Shown one piece after another: positions 43,092-50,534 of a DNA stretch of 64,000 nucleotides. The stretch is taken from the NCBI GenBank assembly GCA_963767285.1, contig CAVYDJ010000002.1, forward strand, positions 1,116,001 through 1,180,000, in the 5' to 3' direction. Each line of letters starts with the position of its first letter. Positions within the stretch are counted from its first letter, which is position 1. Made by a program: the position numbers and the translations under genes. This DNA comes from WHSW01 sp963767285. GTDB taxonomy: Bacteria; Actinomycetota; Thermoleophilia; Solirubrobacterales; 70-9. A model generated the notes under the pieces. It saw nothing but the letters and a program-made list of their open reading frames with translations. It did not search any database and was not told the origin of the DNA.

Positions 43092-43164
43092 GCCACGCTC
43101 ACGTTGGTCTCACCAGGCGGACTTACTGTGGTCCGCGTTCACCCCGCAAAAGGAGACACTTAGC

Positions 43165-43536
43165 TTGCGTTCAATTCAGCTGAAAAAGAAGCTCGCCAGC
43201 GTGATGGTCGTGGCGATCTTTGCGGCCTTGCTGCTGCCGGCGTTCGCAGGCGCACAGGAAGCGTCGCCGAGCTCGCATCAGTACTCGGGCAACCTGGAGC
43301 AGATCACCCCGGACGAAGGCGGCGAAGGCGATCTCACCGGCGGTGGGATTACACCCACCGGTGGTGGCGGCACCGCCCCCAGCGCTGGTAGCGGTGGCCT
43401 CGGTGGCAACGTTGGCCCGCTTCCGTTCACCGGCTTCGACGTGATCGCCATGGCCGCGGTCGCACTCGCGGTCACCGGCCTGGGCCTCGCCCTGCAGCGC
43501 GCGGTTTCGCGCGACACCGGCGACGAGATCGTCTGA
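43165..43536 (+). CDS. LPFTG-anchored cell-wall surface protein
   Basis: A 123-residue protein. TTG 43165 is chosen because AAAGGAGA lies 8 bases upstream; it gives a proper signal peptide (KKKLASVMVVAIFAALLLPAFAGA) cleaved near residue 33. A Gly/Thr-rich mature part of about 55 residues is followed by LPFTG, a hydrophobic helix and the charged tail VSRDTGDEIV: a complete sortase sorting signal. The window's sortase at 14606 is a candidate partner. The 11-bp repeat array upstream suggests control by the neighbouring two-component system. Confidence 0.82.
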   Translation: MRSIQLKKKLASVMVVAIFAALLLPAFAGAQEASPSSHQYSGNLEQITPDEGGEGDLTGGGITPTGGGGTAPSAGSGGLGGNVGPLPFTGFDVIAMAAVALAVTGLGLALQRAVSRDTGDEIV

Positions 43537-43556
43537 GCGTCTCCCCCGGGGGATCT

Positions 43557-44435
43557 TCAGGAAGGCTTCGCCGCTCGCCGTTTGCGGGCGGCTTTGCCAC
43601 GCTTGCGCAAGGTTCGGGCCAGCTCGACGTCCGCGCGTGCGGGAGCCCCTGCGTCAACGCCGGTCTCGATCAGGGTCGGTAGCTGCTCGAAGCGCGGGTC
43701 GGAGAGGAAGACGGCCAGGCCTCGCTCGCCGATCTCGCCCTCGCCCAGGACCGCGTGCTGGTCGCGGTTGCCGCCCAGCGGGATCTTCGAGTCGTTGAGG
43801 TGCAGGCACCGCAGCCGCTCCAGCCCGACCTTGGCGTCGAACTCGGCTACCACGTCGTCCAGACTGTCGGCGGTGCGGATCTCGAATCCCGAGGCGAGCA
43901 GGTGGCAGGAGTCGAGACAGATGCCGACCCGATCATCGCCGTCGAGCAGTTCGACCAGGCCGGCAAGCTCGTCGAAGTCCCGGCCGAGCGGACCCTGCGT
44001 GCCGGCTGTGTTCTCGAGCAGGACGGGGCACGCGTCCGAATCGGAGAGCGCCGCCGCGATCGCCGTCGCGGCCCGCTTCATCGACGGCGCGAGCGGCTCA
44101 CCCTTGCGGGCGCCCGCATGGAGGACGACGCCGTTGGCGCCGATCCCGTCGCCGACCCGCAGCGCGTGGGTGAGCGAGGCGATCGACTTGGCCCGGATTT
44201 CGCGCTCCTTGCTCGCGCAGTTGATCAGGTAGATCGCGTGGATCGTCGCCGAGTCGATCCTCGAATCCTCGATCGCCTCGCGAAACGCGGCGAGGTCCTC
44301 CTCGCTGTAATTGGTCGGCCGCCACATCCGCGGGCTCTGGTTGAAGATCTGGATCGCGTCGGATGCGGTCTCGATCCCGCGCTCGGCCGCGAGGGCCAAC
44401 CCTCCGGCTGTGGAAACATGCGCGCCGATCAGCAA
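43557..44435 (-). CDS. nfo: Endonuclease IV (AP endonuclease)
   Basis: A 292-residue TIM-barrel DNA repair enzyme that cuts 5' of abasic sites using three zinc ions. LIGAHVSTAGGL starts the barrel. Metal ligands lie in VVLHAGA, LLENTAG, ICLDSCHLLASG, RCLHLNDSK and DQHAVLGEGEIG; the usual ETP near the end reads ETG. The TTG at 44435 is the only start that places the first strand correctly, and it leaves 5 bases before the divergent gltX start. The C-terminus is Lys/Arg-rich. Confidence 0.92.
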   Translation of the reverse strand: MLIGAHVSTAGGLALAAERGIETASDAIQIFNQSPRMWRPTNYSEEDLAAFREAIEDSRIDSATIHAIYLINCASKEREIRAKSIASLTHALRVGDGIGANGVVLHAGARKGEPLAPSMKRAATAIAAALSDSDACPVLLENTAGTQGPLGRDFDELAGLVELLDGDDRVGICLDSCHLLASGFEIRTADSLDDVVAEFDAKVGLERLRCLHLNDSKIPLGGNRDQHAVLGEGEIGERGLAVFLSDPRFEQLPTLIETGVDAGAPARADVELARTLRKRGKAARKRRAAKPS

Positions 44436-44440
44436 AAGTC

Positions 44441-45826
44441 GTGAACCAGTCCCCAAGAGTCCGCTTCGCCCCGTCACCGACCGGTGCCCTGCACATCGGT
44501 GGGGCGCGCACGGCACTCTACAACTGGCTCTACGCACGGGGCACGGGAGGGGCGCTGGTGCTGCGGATCGAGGACACCGACCGCGAGCGCTCGACGCCCG
44601 AGAACGTCGAGCAGATCCTCGACGCCCTGCGGTGGCTCGAGCTCGATTGGGACGAGGGCCCGCTGAGCCAGGCCGAGCGCGCCGACCGCCACCGGGAGCG
44701 GATCGCCGAGCTGGTCGAGTCGGGCAAGGCGTATCCCGATACCGCGACCTCCGAGGACGTGCAGGCCTATAAGCGGGCGAATGACAACGCCGGCTACCGC
44801 GGCGAGTCGCGGGAGGGGGAGGGGGCCGCGATCCGGCTGCGGGTCCCCGACCAGGGCGCCACCGTGGTCGAGGACGCCATCCGCGGCCCGGTCAGTTTCG
44901 AGAACCGGCTGACCGACGATCTCGTGATCGCGCGCGGCGACGGCACCCCGCTGTACAACTTCGCGGTCGCCGTCGACGACGCGGAGATGGGGATCACCGA
45001 CGTGATCCGCGGCGACGACCACCTCTCCAACACGCCCAAGCAATTGCTGGTCTTCGGGGCGCTCGGGTTCGAGCCGCCGCGTTACGCCCATCTGCCGTTG
45101 CTGCACGGGCCCGACGGCAAGAAGCTCTCAAAGCGCCACGGAGCGGCGTCGGTCCAGGAGCTGCGCGACGGCGGCTACCTGCCGGCCGCGCTTCGCAACT
45201 ACCTGGCGCTACTCGGCTGGGGTGCGGACGACGACCAGACGATCCTCTCGACTCCCGAACTGGTCGAACAGTTCTCGATTGACCGGGTCGGGCGTTCCTC
45301 GGCGATCTTCGACGAGAAGAAGCTGCGGTGGCTCAACGGCCGTTACATGCGCGAGCTGCCGCTCGACTCCTATGTCGATGCCGCCGCCGCCACGCTGGAG
45401 CGCTCCGGGCATGGCGAGGCCGCGGCCGAGCGCGATCGGCTCGTCGCGGCCTGCGAGATCGCCCAGGAGAAGGCGCAGACGCTTGACGAGCTCTGGCCCC
45501 TGATCGCGTTCCTGTTCGAGCCGCCGGTCGACGATCCGAAGGCCTGGTCGAAGGTGATGGAGCGCGAAGGCATCCCCGTGGCGCTGGACGGCGCGCTCGC
45601 CGTCCTGCGGACCGCGGAGCCGTTCGATCCTCCGACGCTCGAGACCGAGCTGGCCGCTCTCGCGGAGCGCCTCGAATTGAAGCCGCGCGACCTCTATCAG
45701 CCGCTGCGGGTCGCGATCACGGGCACGACTGTGTCGCCTGGGATATTCGAGTCGATCGCCGCTTTGGGCCGGGAAGAGGCGGTTTCACGCGTCGAAACTG
45801 CGGTTCGGCGCCTGCGTGACGCCTAG
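44441..45826 (+). CDS. gltX: Glutamyl-tRNA synthetase
   Basis: A 461-residue class I synthetase: RVRFAPSPTGALHIGGART holds the HIGH motif and KKLSKRHGA the KMSKS motif. It charges tRNA-Glu. Because the window also holds gatCAB, it probably charges tRNA-Gln with Glu as well (non-discriminating type; inference). GTG start at 44441, 5 bases from the divergent nfo start, with no ribosome site in between; translation may be leaderless. Confidence 0.95.
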   Translation: MNQSPRVRFAPSPTGALHIGGARTALYNWLYARGTGGALVLRIEDTDRERSTPENVEQILDALRWLELDWDEGPLSQAERADRHRERIAELVESGKAYPDTATSEDVQAYKRANDNAGYRGESREGEGAAIRLRVPDQGATVVEDAIRGPVSFENRLTDDLVIARGDGTPLYNFAVAVDDAEMGITDVIRGDDHLSNTPKQLLVFGALGFEPPRYAHLPLLHGPDGKKLSKRHGAASVQELRDGGYLPAALRNYLALLGWGADDDQTILSTPELVEQFSIDRVGRSSAIFDEKKLRWLNGRYMRELPLDSYVDAAAATLERSGHGEAAAERDRLVAACEIAQEKAQTLDELWPLIAFLFEPPVDDPKAWSKVMEREGIPVALDGALAVLRTAEPFDPPTLETELAALAERLELKPRDLYQPLRVAITGTTVSPGIFESIAALGREEAVSRVETAVRRLRDA

Positions 45827-45852
45827 TTCGTGCCCGAGCTCGTACGGATTAC

Positions 45853-45879
45853 TAAAAGAACACGCACAGATGCCGATGA
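45853..45879 (+). promoter_or_regulatory. Sigma-28 (FliA/WhiG)-type promoter
   Basis: TAAA (45853-45856), a 15-base spacer and GCCGATGA (45872-45879) match the TAAA-N15-GCCGATAA consensus with one mismatch. It lies 47 bases upstream of the HDOD-LuxR start, in a 100-base gap with no gene. Confidence 0.55.
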
Positions 45880-45926
45880 GTAGGTGAGCCGCATTTCTGG
45901 GCGCGGCGATCTTCCTGAGACTTGAG

Positions 45927-47003
45927 ATGAGCAAGACCGTCGAAGCAAAGAGCCCGAAGGGCGCTGCCAAGGAATCGCGGCGCGGCGATCGCCGCGGTGG
46001 CGTCGGTGGCCGTCGCCTCTCCGAGGCCTTCGACATCGTCACCGCGATGCCCGCGCTCGCCGAAGCCCGCCGACGCCTCGTCGGCCTCTGCGAGCAGGAG
46101 GTGCCGTCTCCGGGCGACGTCTCCGAGGCGATCGAGACCGATGCGGCGATCGCGATCGCGATCATGCGCGCCGCCAACAACGGCGGGGGTCCCTCCGGCC
46201 GGACGGGAGGCGTGCGCGAGGCCGTCGAGTACCTGCAGGCCGACGGAGTCGCCAGCCTGGCGACCGGCCTCGAGACCTACGACGTCCTCGATCAGCCCGG
46301 CACCTCCAGCCGCCATGAGCGGTTCCGCCGTCACGCGGTTGCCGTCCGGATCGGCGCCGAGCGGATCGGCGAGATGGCGCGTCTGCCGCAGCGCGACGAG
46401 CTCGCCGTCTCAGCGCTTCTGCACGACGTCGGCAAGCTGGTTCTCGCCGAGCTGTACGGCCACGAGCAGGCCTTCCAGTCGCCCGGGGAGTCCCCGGACG
46501 AGCACGCTCGCCGTGAGCGCCGCGAGCTCGGCATCGACCACGCCCTGGTCGGCGCCGTTCTCGTCCGCCGCTGGGGCCTGCCCTCGATCGTCGCTTCCGG
46601 GGTCGAGCGCCACCACTCCGTCGACGCCACCGGCCACGCGGCGGCGATCCGGCTCGCCGACCTCGTCGTTCATCACGCCGCCGGCGACCCGGTCTCGAGC
46701 GAGTCGATGCGCGAGGTCGCCACGTCGCTCGATATCGACGAGAACGGCCTCAACTCCTTGCTGTTCGAGTTCCCGCACCTCGGCGAGCCGCGGCGCCGCT
46801 CGAGCGAGCCGTGCCCGCTCTCGGCCCGCGAGCTGGACGCCCTTCGCGGCCTCGGCGAGGGCATGGTCTACAAGCAGATCGCCCAGGAGCTGACCCTCTC
46901 GGTCAGCACCGTGCGCACGCACCTGCACAACGTCTACCGCAAGATCGGCGCGGTCGACCGGGCGCAGGCAGTGCTCATCGCGCGCGACCGCGGCTGGCTA
47001 TAG
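45927..47003 (+). CDS. HDOD-domain protein with C-terminal LuxR HTH
   Basis: A 358-residue fusion. Residues 30-260 are an HDOD domain (LSEAFDIVTAMPALAEARRR, VSALLHDVGKLVLAELY, VLVRRWGLP, ERHHSVDATGHAAAIRLADLV). Residues 290-355 are a LuxR helix-turn-helix (LSARELDALRGLGEGMVYKQ, SVSTVRTHLHNVYRKIGA). HDOD domains act in signalling and usually lack catalysis, although here HD residues are kept in LLHDVGK. A DNA-binding HDOD protein is an unusual arrangement. A sigma-28-type promoter is upstream. Confidence 0.88.
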   Translation: MSKTVEAKSPKGAAKESRRGDRRGGVGGRRLSEAFDIVTAMPALAEARRRLVGLCEQEVPSPGDVSEAIETDAAIAIAIMRAANNGGGPSGRTGGVREAVEYLQADGVASLATGLETYDVLDQPGTSSRHERFRRHAVAVRIGAERIGEMARLPQRDELAVSALLHDVGKLVLAELYGHEQAFQSPGESPDEHARRERRELGIDHALVGAVLVRRWGLPSIVASGVERHHSVDATGHAAAIRLADLVVHHAAGDPVSSESMREVATSLDIDENGLNSLLFEFPHLGEPRRRSSEPCPLSARELDALRGLGEGMVYKQIAQELTLSVSTVRTHLHNVYRKIGAVDRAQAVLIARDRGWL

Positions 47004-47060
47004 CGGCCCAAGGTTCGCTCCGCGAACCCAGGGTTCACCGCACGCCCTTGACGAGGGACG

Positions 47061-47133
47061 TTGAATAACTCGCGCCACGTCCTCCGCTCCCGCTCGAATC
47101 AATTGTCCGCGGCTACGTTCCGCGTCCGGGCGT
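47061..47133. repeat. Intergenic repeat element, copy 2 (other copy 25549-25641)
   Basis: The 44 bases at 47072-47115 are identical to 25560-25603. This copy lacks about 20 bases that complete the hairpin in copy 1, so only a 5-bp CGCGG/CCGCG stem remains. It lies between the convergent HDOD-LuxR and pseudo-receiver-LuxR genes. Confidence 0.8.
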
Positions 47134-47141
47134 GCGCGGTG

Positions 47142-47756
47142 TTACTCGATGAGTGAGGAGCGCAGGCCGATCGCAACCGCGTGCGTCCTGTCGCGCGCCT
47201 CGAGGCGTGAGAGCACCGCCTTGGTGTGGGTGCGGATGGTCTCGGTGCTGAGGCCGAGGCGCTTGGCGGCGCTCTCGGTCGAGTCCCCGTTTGCGTACAG
47301 CTGCAGGATCTCGCGCTGGCGCGGGGTCAGCTTCCTGCCGCCGTTCTCGGTGATGAGCGTCGCCGGGTCGACGAAGGTCTCGGCCTCCGCCGCCGCGTCG
47401 ACGGCGCGCTCGAGGGCGGTCGGATCGGAGCTCTTCGCGACGTAGGCGGTCGCGCCCGCCGCGATCGCCTCGTTGGCGGTGTGGCGGTGGGCGCGCGCGC
47501 CGAAGGCGACGATGCCGAGGCGCGGGCTCGCCTTGCGCAGGGCGCGGATCGCCGGCATCCCGGTCAGCGCCTCGCGCCCGTTGCCCGCCGCGAGCTCGAC
47601 GACCGCGACGTCGAAGTCGTTGAAGCTGAGGAGCTCCAGCGCCTCGCGCCCGTTCTCGGCCTCGTCGACGTCGTAGCGCTGCGAGAGCAGCCCCCGGACG
47701 CCGAGCCGCATGGCCGGTTGGGCGTCGATCACCAGGCAGCGTCGTTCGTCGTTCAT
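47142..47756 (-). CDS. NarL/LuxR-family regulator with degenerate receiver domain
   Basis: A 204-residue regulator. The receiver-like domain starts CLVIDAQPAMR (one acidic residue where two are usual), and the phosphorylation segment reads FDVAVVELAAG, with Glu where Asp is expected. Lys remains in YVAKSS. The LuxR helix-turn-helix is intact (LTPRQREILQLYANGDSTES, STETIRTHTKAVLSRL). Glu can mimic phospho-Asp, so it may be active without phosphorylation. AAGGGG lies 7 bases upstream of the ATG. No kinase gene adjoins. Confidence 0.87.
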   Translation of the reverse strand: MNDERRCLVIDAQPAMRLGVRGLLSQRYDVDEAENGREALELLSFNDFDVAVVELAAGNGREALTGMPAIRALRKASPRLGIVAFGARAHRHTANEAIAAGATAYVAKSSDPTALERAVDAAAEAETFVDPATLITENGGRKLTPRQREILQLYANGDSTESAAKRLGLSTETIRTHTKAVLSRLEARDRTHAVAIGLRSSLIE

Positions 47757-47964
47757 GGCATACCCCTTGGACCGGGCGGGGACCCGGCGATTCCCAGACC
47801 CGCCCCGACCCGCATGAACGATCGGCGAGCGGCTCCTCTCTTACCGCGCTTTCATCCTAACGAGGTCCGTCGCCAGAGTCAGGACGCTCTTCGGTAGGAG
47901 CGAGGTTTTTCCGCCGACATCCGCTAGAACCTTCAGCGATGGCGAACCTGGGGAGGAGGCGGCG

Positions 47965-48363
47965 ATGATCTCGGTGACCTCGAAGTCCCGCTACGCCGTC
48001 GTCGCGATGGCTGAGCTCGCCCGCTCCGGGGAGCGGCCGGTCCCGATCGCCCAGGTCGCCGAGCGCCGCGGGATGCCGGTGCAGTTCCTCGAGCAGCTGT
48101 TCTCGACCCTGCGCCGCGACGGCCTCCTGGTCAGCCAGCGCGGCGTCAAGGGCGGCTACCGGCTCGCCCGCCCGCCCGACCAGATCACCGTGATCGAGGT
48201 CGTCCAGTCGCTCGACGGCAAGGTCGGCGCGGAGGCCGACGAGGCCGGGGGGATCTGGAAGGAGGGCGTCGAGGCCCTGCGCGGCGTCTTCAGCCAGACC
48301 ACGATCGCCGACATCGCCCGCCGCGAGGCCGACGAGGTCGGCGCGGGGATGTACTACATCTAG
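47965..48363 (+). CDS. Rrf2-family transcription regulator (CymR-like)
   Basis: A 132-residue winged-helix protein: SVTSKSRYAVVAMAELAR, PIAQVAERRGMPVQFLEQLF and LLVSQRGVKGGYRLAR (recognition helix and wing) are typical of Rrf2. It has no cysteine, so it cannot hold an iron-sulfur cluster as IscR does. Together with cysK and cysE downstream this suggests a CymR-type cysteine regulator, which works in complex with CysK. GGGGAGGAGG precedes the ATG. The lipoprotein gene lies between, on the other strand. Confidence 0.88.
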   Translation: MISVTSKSRYAVVAMAELARSGERPVPIAQVAERRGMPVQFLEQLFSTLRRDGLLVSQRGVKGGYRLARPPDQITVIEVVQSLDGKVGAEADEAGGIWKEGVEALRGVFSQTTIADIARREADEVGAGMYYI

Positions 48364-48367
48364 CGCG

Positions 48368-48760
48368 CTACTTCGCGCAGTCGGCGCCGGCGTCGAACGC
48401 CTCGTCGATCAGGTCCTGCGGCGACTGGCCGGTCTCGGCGGCGGTGGCGACCGCCTCCCGCACCTCCTCGTCGGAGACGCGGTCCTCCAGCACCTCGATC
48501 GCGCACTCGGCCTGGCTCTGGCTCATCCCTTGAGTCGTCGTCAGGATCCCCAGCAGCTGCTCGTTGAAGCGATCGCGCAGGATGCCGGCGTCGGGCAGGT
48601 CGCTCGTGTCGACATCGCGGGTATCGGTCGTGTCGGTCCCGGTCGCTCCAGTTGGAACCGTGACCGACCTGGTGCTGGTGGTGTCGTCGTCCCCGCCGCA
48701 GGAGGCGAGCGCGAGCGCGGCTACGCAGGCGGCGATCAGGAGTGGGGAGCGTGGGTGCAT
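48368..48760 (-). CDS. Small lipoprotein of unknown function
   Basis: A 130-residue protein with a lipoprotein signal peptide (SPLLIAACVAALALASC, lipobox LASC with GGDDD after it). A Thr/Asp-rich spacer and a helical domain (residues 55-125, ILRDRFNEQLLGIL, CAIEVLEDRVSDEEV) with two Cys near QAECAI and GADCAK follow. The start at ATG 48760 fits the signal peptide. No known domain; divergent from cysK by 49 bases. Confidence 0.72.
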   Translation of the reverse strand: MHPRSPLLIAACVAALALASCGGDDDTTSTRSVTVPTGATGTDTTDTRDVDTSDLPDAGILRDRFNEQLLGILTTTQGMSQSQAECAIEVLEDRVSDEEVREAVATAAETGQSPQDLIDEAFDAGADCAK

Positions 48761-48809
48761 GGGGGCGGGCAGCGTAGCTGTGGCGGGGATCACTCAGTAC
48801 CGTGAACGC

Positions 48810-49763
48810 ATGGCCCAGCCGTCGAGCACAGAGGCCGTGAGGGCGATCGCAGGCGAGGCGTCGGCGGTCGTCGGCGCGACGCCGATGGTCGCGCTGCGCC
48901 GGCTCGGCGAGGGCCTCGGCGCGGAGGTGATCGCGAAGCTCGAGTACCTGAATCCCGGCGGCTCGGTCAAGGACCGGATCGGGGTCGCGATGATCGATGC
49001 CGCAGAGCGCGACGGTTCGCTCGCCCCGGGCGGGACGATCGTCGAGCCGACCAGCGGCAACACCGGGATCGCCCTGGCGCTGGTCGCGGCGGCGCGCGGT
49101 TACGACCTGGTGCTGACGATGCCCGAGGGGATGAGCCGCGAGCGCGCAAAGCTGCTGCGCGCCTACGGAGCCGAGGTCCACGAGACCCCGTCGCTCGGCG
49201 GCATGGGTGAGGCGATCCGGCTCGCCGAGGAGATCGTCACCGAGCGTGGCGCCTTCATGCCGCAGCAGTTCTCCAACCCGGCCAACCCCGAGATCCACCG
49301 CCGGACGACGGCGGAGGAGATCTGGGCGGATCTGGACGGCGAGGTCGACGCGTTCGTGACCGGGGTCGGGACCGGGGGCACGATCACCGGGGTCGGGCAG
49401 CTGCTCAAGGAGCGCCGCCCGGGCGTCCACGTGGTCGCGGTCGAGCCGGCGACCTCGGCGGTGCTGTCCGGCGAGCCGGCCGGGCCGCACAAGATCCAGG
49501 GGATCGGCGCCGGGTTCGTCCCGGAGGTCCTCGACCGCGACGTGATCGACGAGGTGATCGCGGTCGACGATGAGACAGCCCTGCAGGCCGCCCGCGACGC
49601 CGCCCAGCGCGAGGGCCTGTTGATCGGGATCTCGGCCGGGGCCGCCTTCCATGCCGCGCTCGAGCTCGGGGCCCGCCAGGAGATGGCCGGCAGGCGGATC
49701 GTCGTGATCGCGCCCGACGGCGGCGAGCGATACATGTCGTTGCCCTTCTTCGTCGCCGACTGA
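48810..49763 (+). CDS. cysK: Cysteine synthase (O-acetylserine sulfhydrylase)
   Basis: A 317-residue fold-type II PLP enzyme that makes cysteine from O-acetylserine and sulfide. LEYLNPGGSVKDRIG holds the PLP Lys, EPTSGNTGIALA the substrate loop, and TGVGTGGTITGVG the phosphate-binding loop. ISAGAAFHAAL near the end is conserved. ATG 48810 matches the family start. cysE follows 3 bases later, so the pair forms the cysteine synthase operon. A cystathionine beta-synthase-like role is possible but less likely beside cysE. Confidence 0.93.
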   Translation: MAQPSSTEAVRAIAGEASAVVGATPMVALRRLGEGLGAEVIAKLEYLNPGGSVKDRIGVAMIDAAERDGSLAPGGTIVEPTSGNTGIALALVAAARGYDLVLTMPEGMSRERAKLLRAYGAEVHETPSLGGMGEAIRLAEEIVTERGAFMPQQFSNPANPEIHRRTTAEEIWADLDGEVDAFVTGVGTGGTITGVGQLLKERRPGVHVVAVEPATSAVLSGEPAGPHKIQGIGAGFVPEVLDRDVIDEVIAVDDETALQAARDAAQREGLLIGISAGAAFHAALELGARQEMAGRRIVVIAPDGGERYMSLPFFVAD

Positions 49764-49766
49764 CCG

Positions 49767-50501
49767 ATGCTCGGGCTCGGGACATTGCGGCGCGTCGCCC
49801 ATGAGATCGGTTCCGACGTCGCCGCGGCGCGCGACCGCGACCCGGCGGCGCGCGGCGTGGGCACGGTCGAGATCCTGACCAGCTGGGCCGGGGTACAGGC
49901 GCTGCTCGCGCACCGGGTCTCCCACGCCCTCTATGAGACCGGCGTGCCGCTGGCGCCGCGGACGATCGCCTTCACCAGCCGCGCCGTGACCGGGATCGAG
50001 ATCCACCCGGCGGCCAAGATCGGCGAGGACTTCTTCATCGACCACGGGTCCGGCGTGGTGATCGGCGAGACTGCGGAGATCGGCGACCGGGTCACCCTCT
50101 ATCAGGGCGTGACCCTGGGCGGGACCGGTTTCGCGCGCGGCAAGCGCCACCCAACGGTGGAAGACGACGTGACGATCGGCTCCGGCGCGAAGCTGCTCGG
50201 GCCGGTCACGGTCGGTCACGGAGCGAAGGTCGGGGCGAATACGGTGGTGATCGAGGACGTGCCGGCGAACTCGACCGTGGTCGGCAATCCCGGTCATCCG
50301 GTCCGGGTGGAGGGCAAGCGGCCCGAGGGACCCGACGCGGACTGGATCCACCTGCCCGACCCGATGGCCGAGGCGATCAAGGCCCTTTCGGACCGGCTCG
50401 GCGCGCTCGAGGACCGACTCGGCGAGGTCGACGGCAAGGCCGCCGAGGGCGAGGTGAAGCGCCTCAAGCCCAAGCGCGGGCGCAGCTCAGCCGGCGGCTG
50501 A
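49767..50501 (+). CDS. cysE: Serine O-acetyltransferase
   Basis: A 244-residue left-handed beta-helix acetyltransferase that makes O-acetylserine from serine and acetyl-CoA, the first step of cysteine synthesis. Hexapeptide repeats run from GIEIHPAAKIGEDFFI through IDHGSGVVIGETAEIG to VGHGAKVGANTVVI, with the catalytic His in IDHGSG and LYQGVTLGGTG before the loop. After residue 185 an unusual charged helical tail (KALSDRLGALEDRLGEV, then a basic end) extends the protein beyond most short CysE forms. It is coupled to cysK. Confidence 0.93.
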   Translation: MLGLGTLRRVAHEIGSDVAAARDRDPAARGVGTVEILTSWAGVQALLAHRVSHALYETGVPLAPRTIAFTSRAVTGIEIHPAAKIGEDFFIDHGSGVVIGETAEIGDRVTLYQGVTLGGTGFARGKRHPTVEDDVTIGSGAKLLGPVTVGHGAKVGANTVVIEDVPANSTVVGNPGHPVRVEGKRPEGPDADWIHLPDPMAEAIKALSDRLGALEDRLGEVDGKAAEGEVKRLKPKRGRSSAGG

Positions 50502-50534
50502 TACGCATCCCCGCCCGCGTCTATCCTCGGCTCG

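Noticed and set aside
43075..43164. Upstream ATG extension of the LPFTG protein (start at 43075)
   Set aside because: It would put about 30 residues before the signal peptide and would overlap the repeat array, while a good ribosome site precedes TTG 43165.
48360..50351. A 663-codon minus-strand frame opposite cysK and cysE
   Set aside because: Both opposite genes are certain by motif. The frame's protein is His/Arg/Asp-rich nonsense and covers the intergenic gaps as well.
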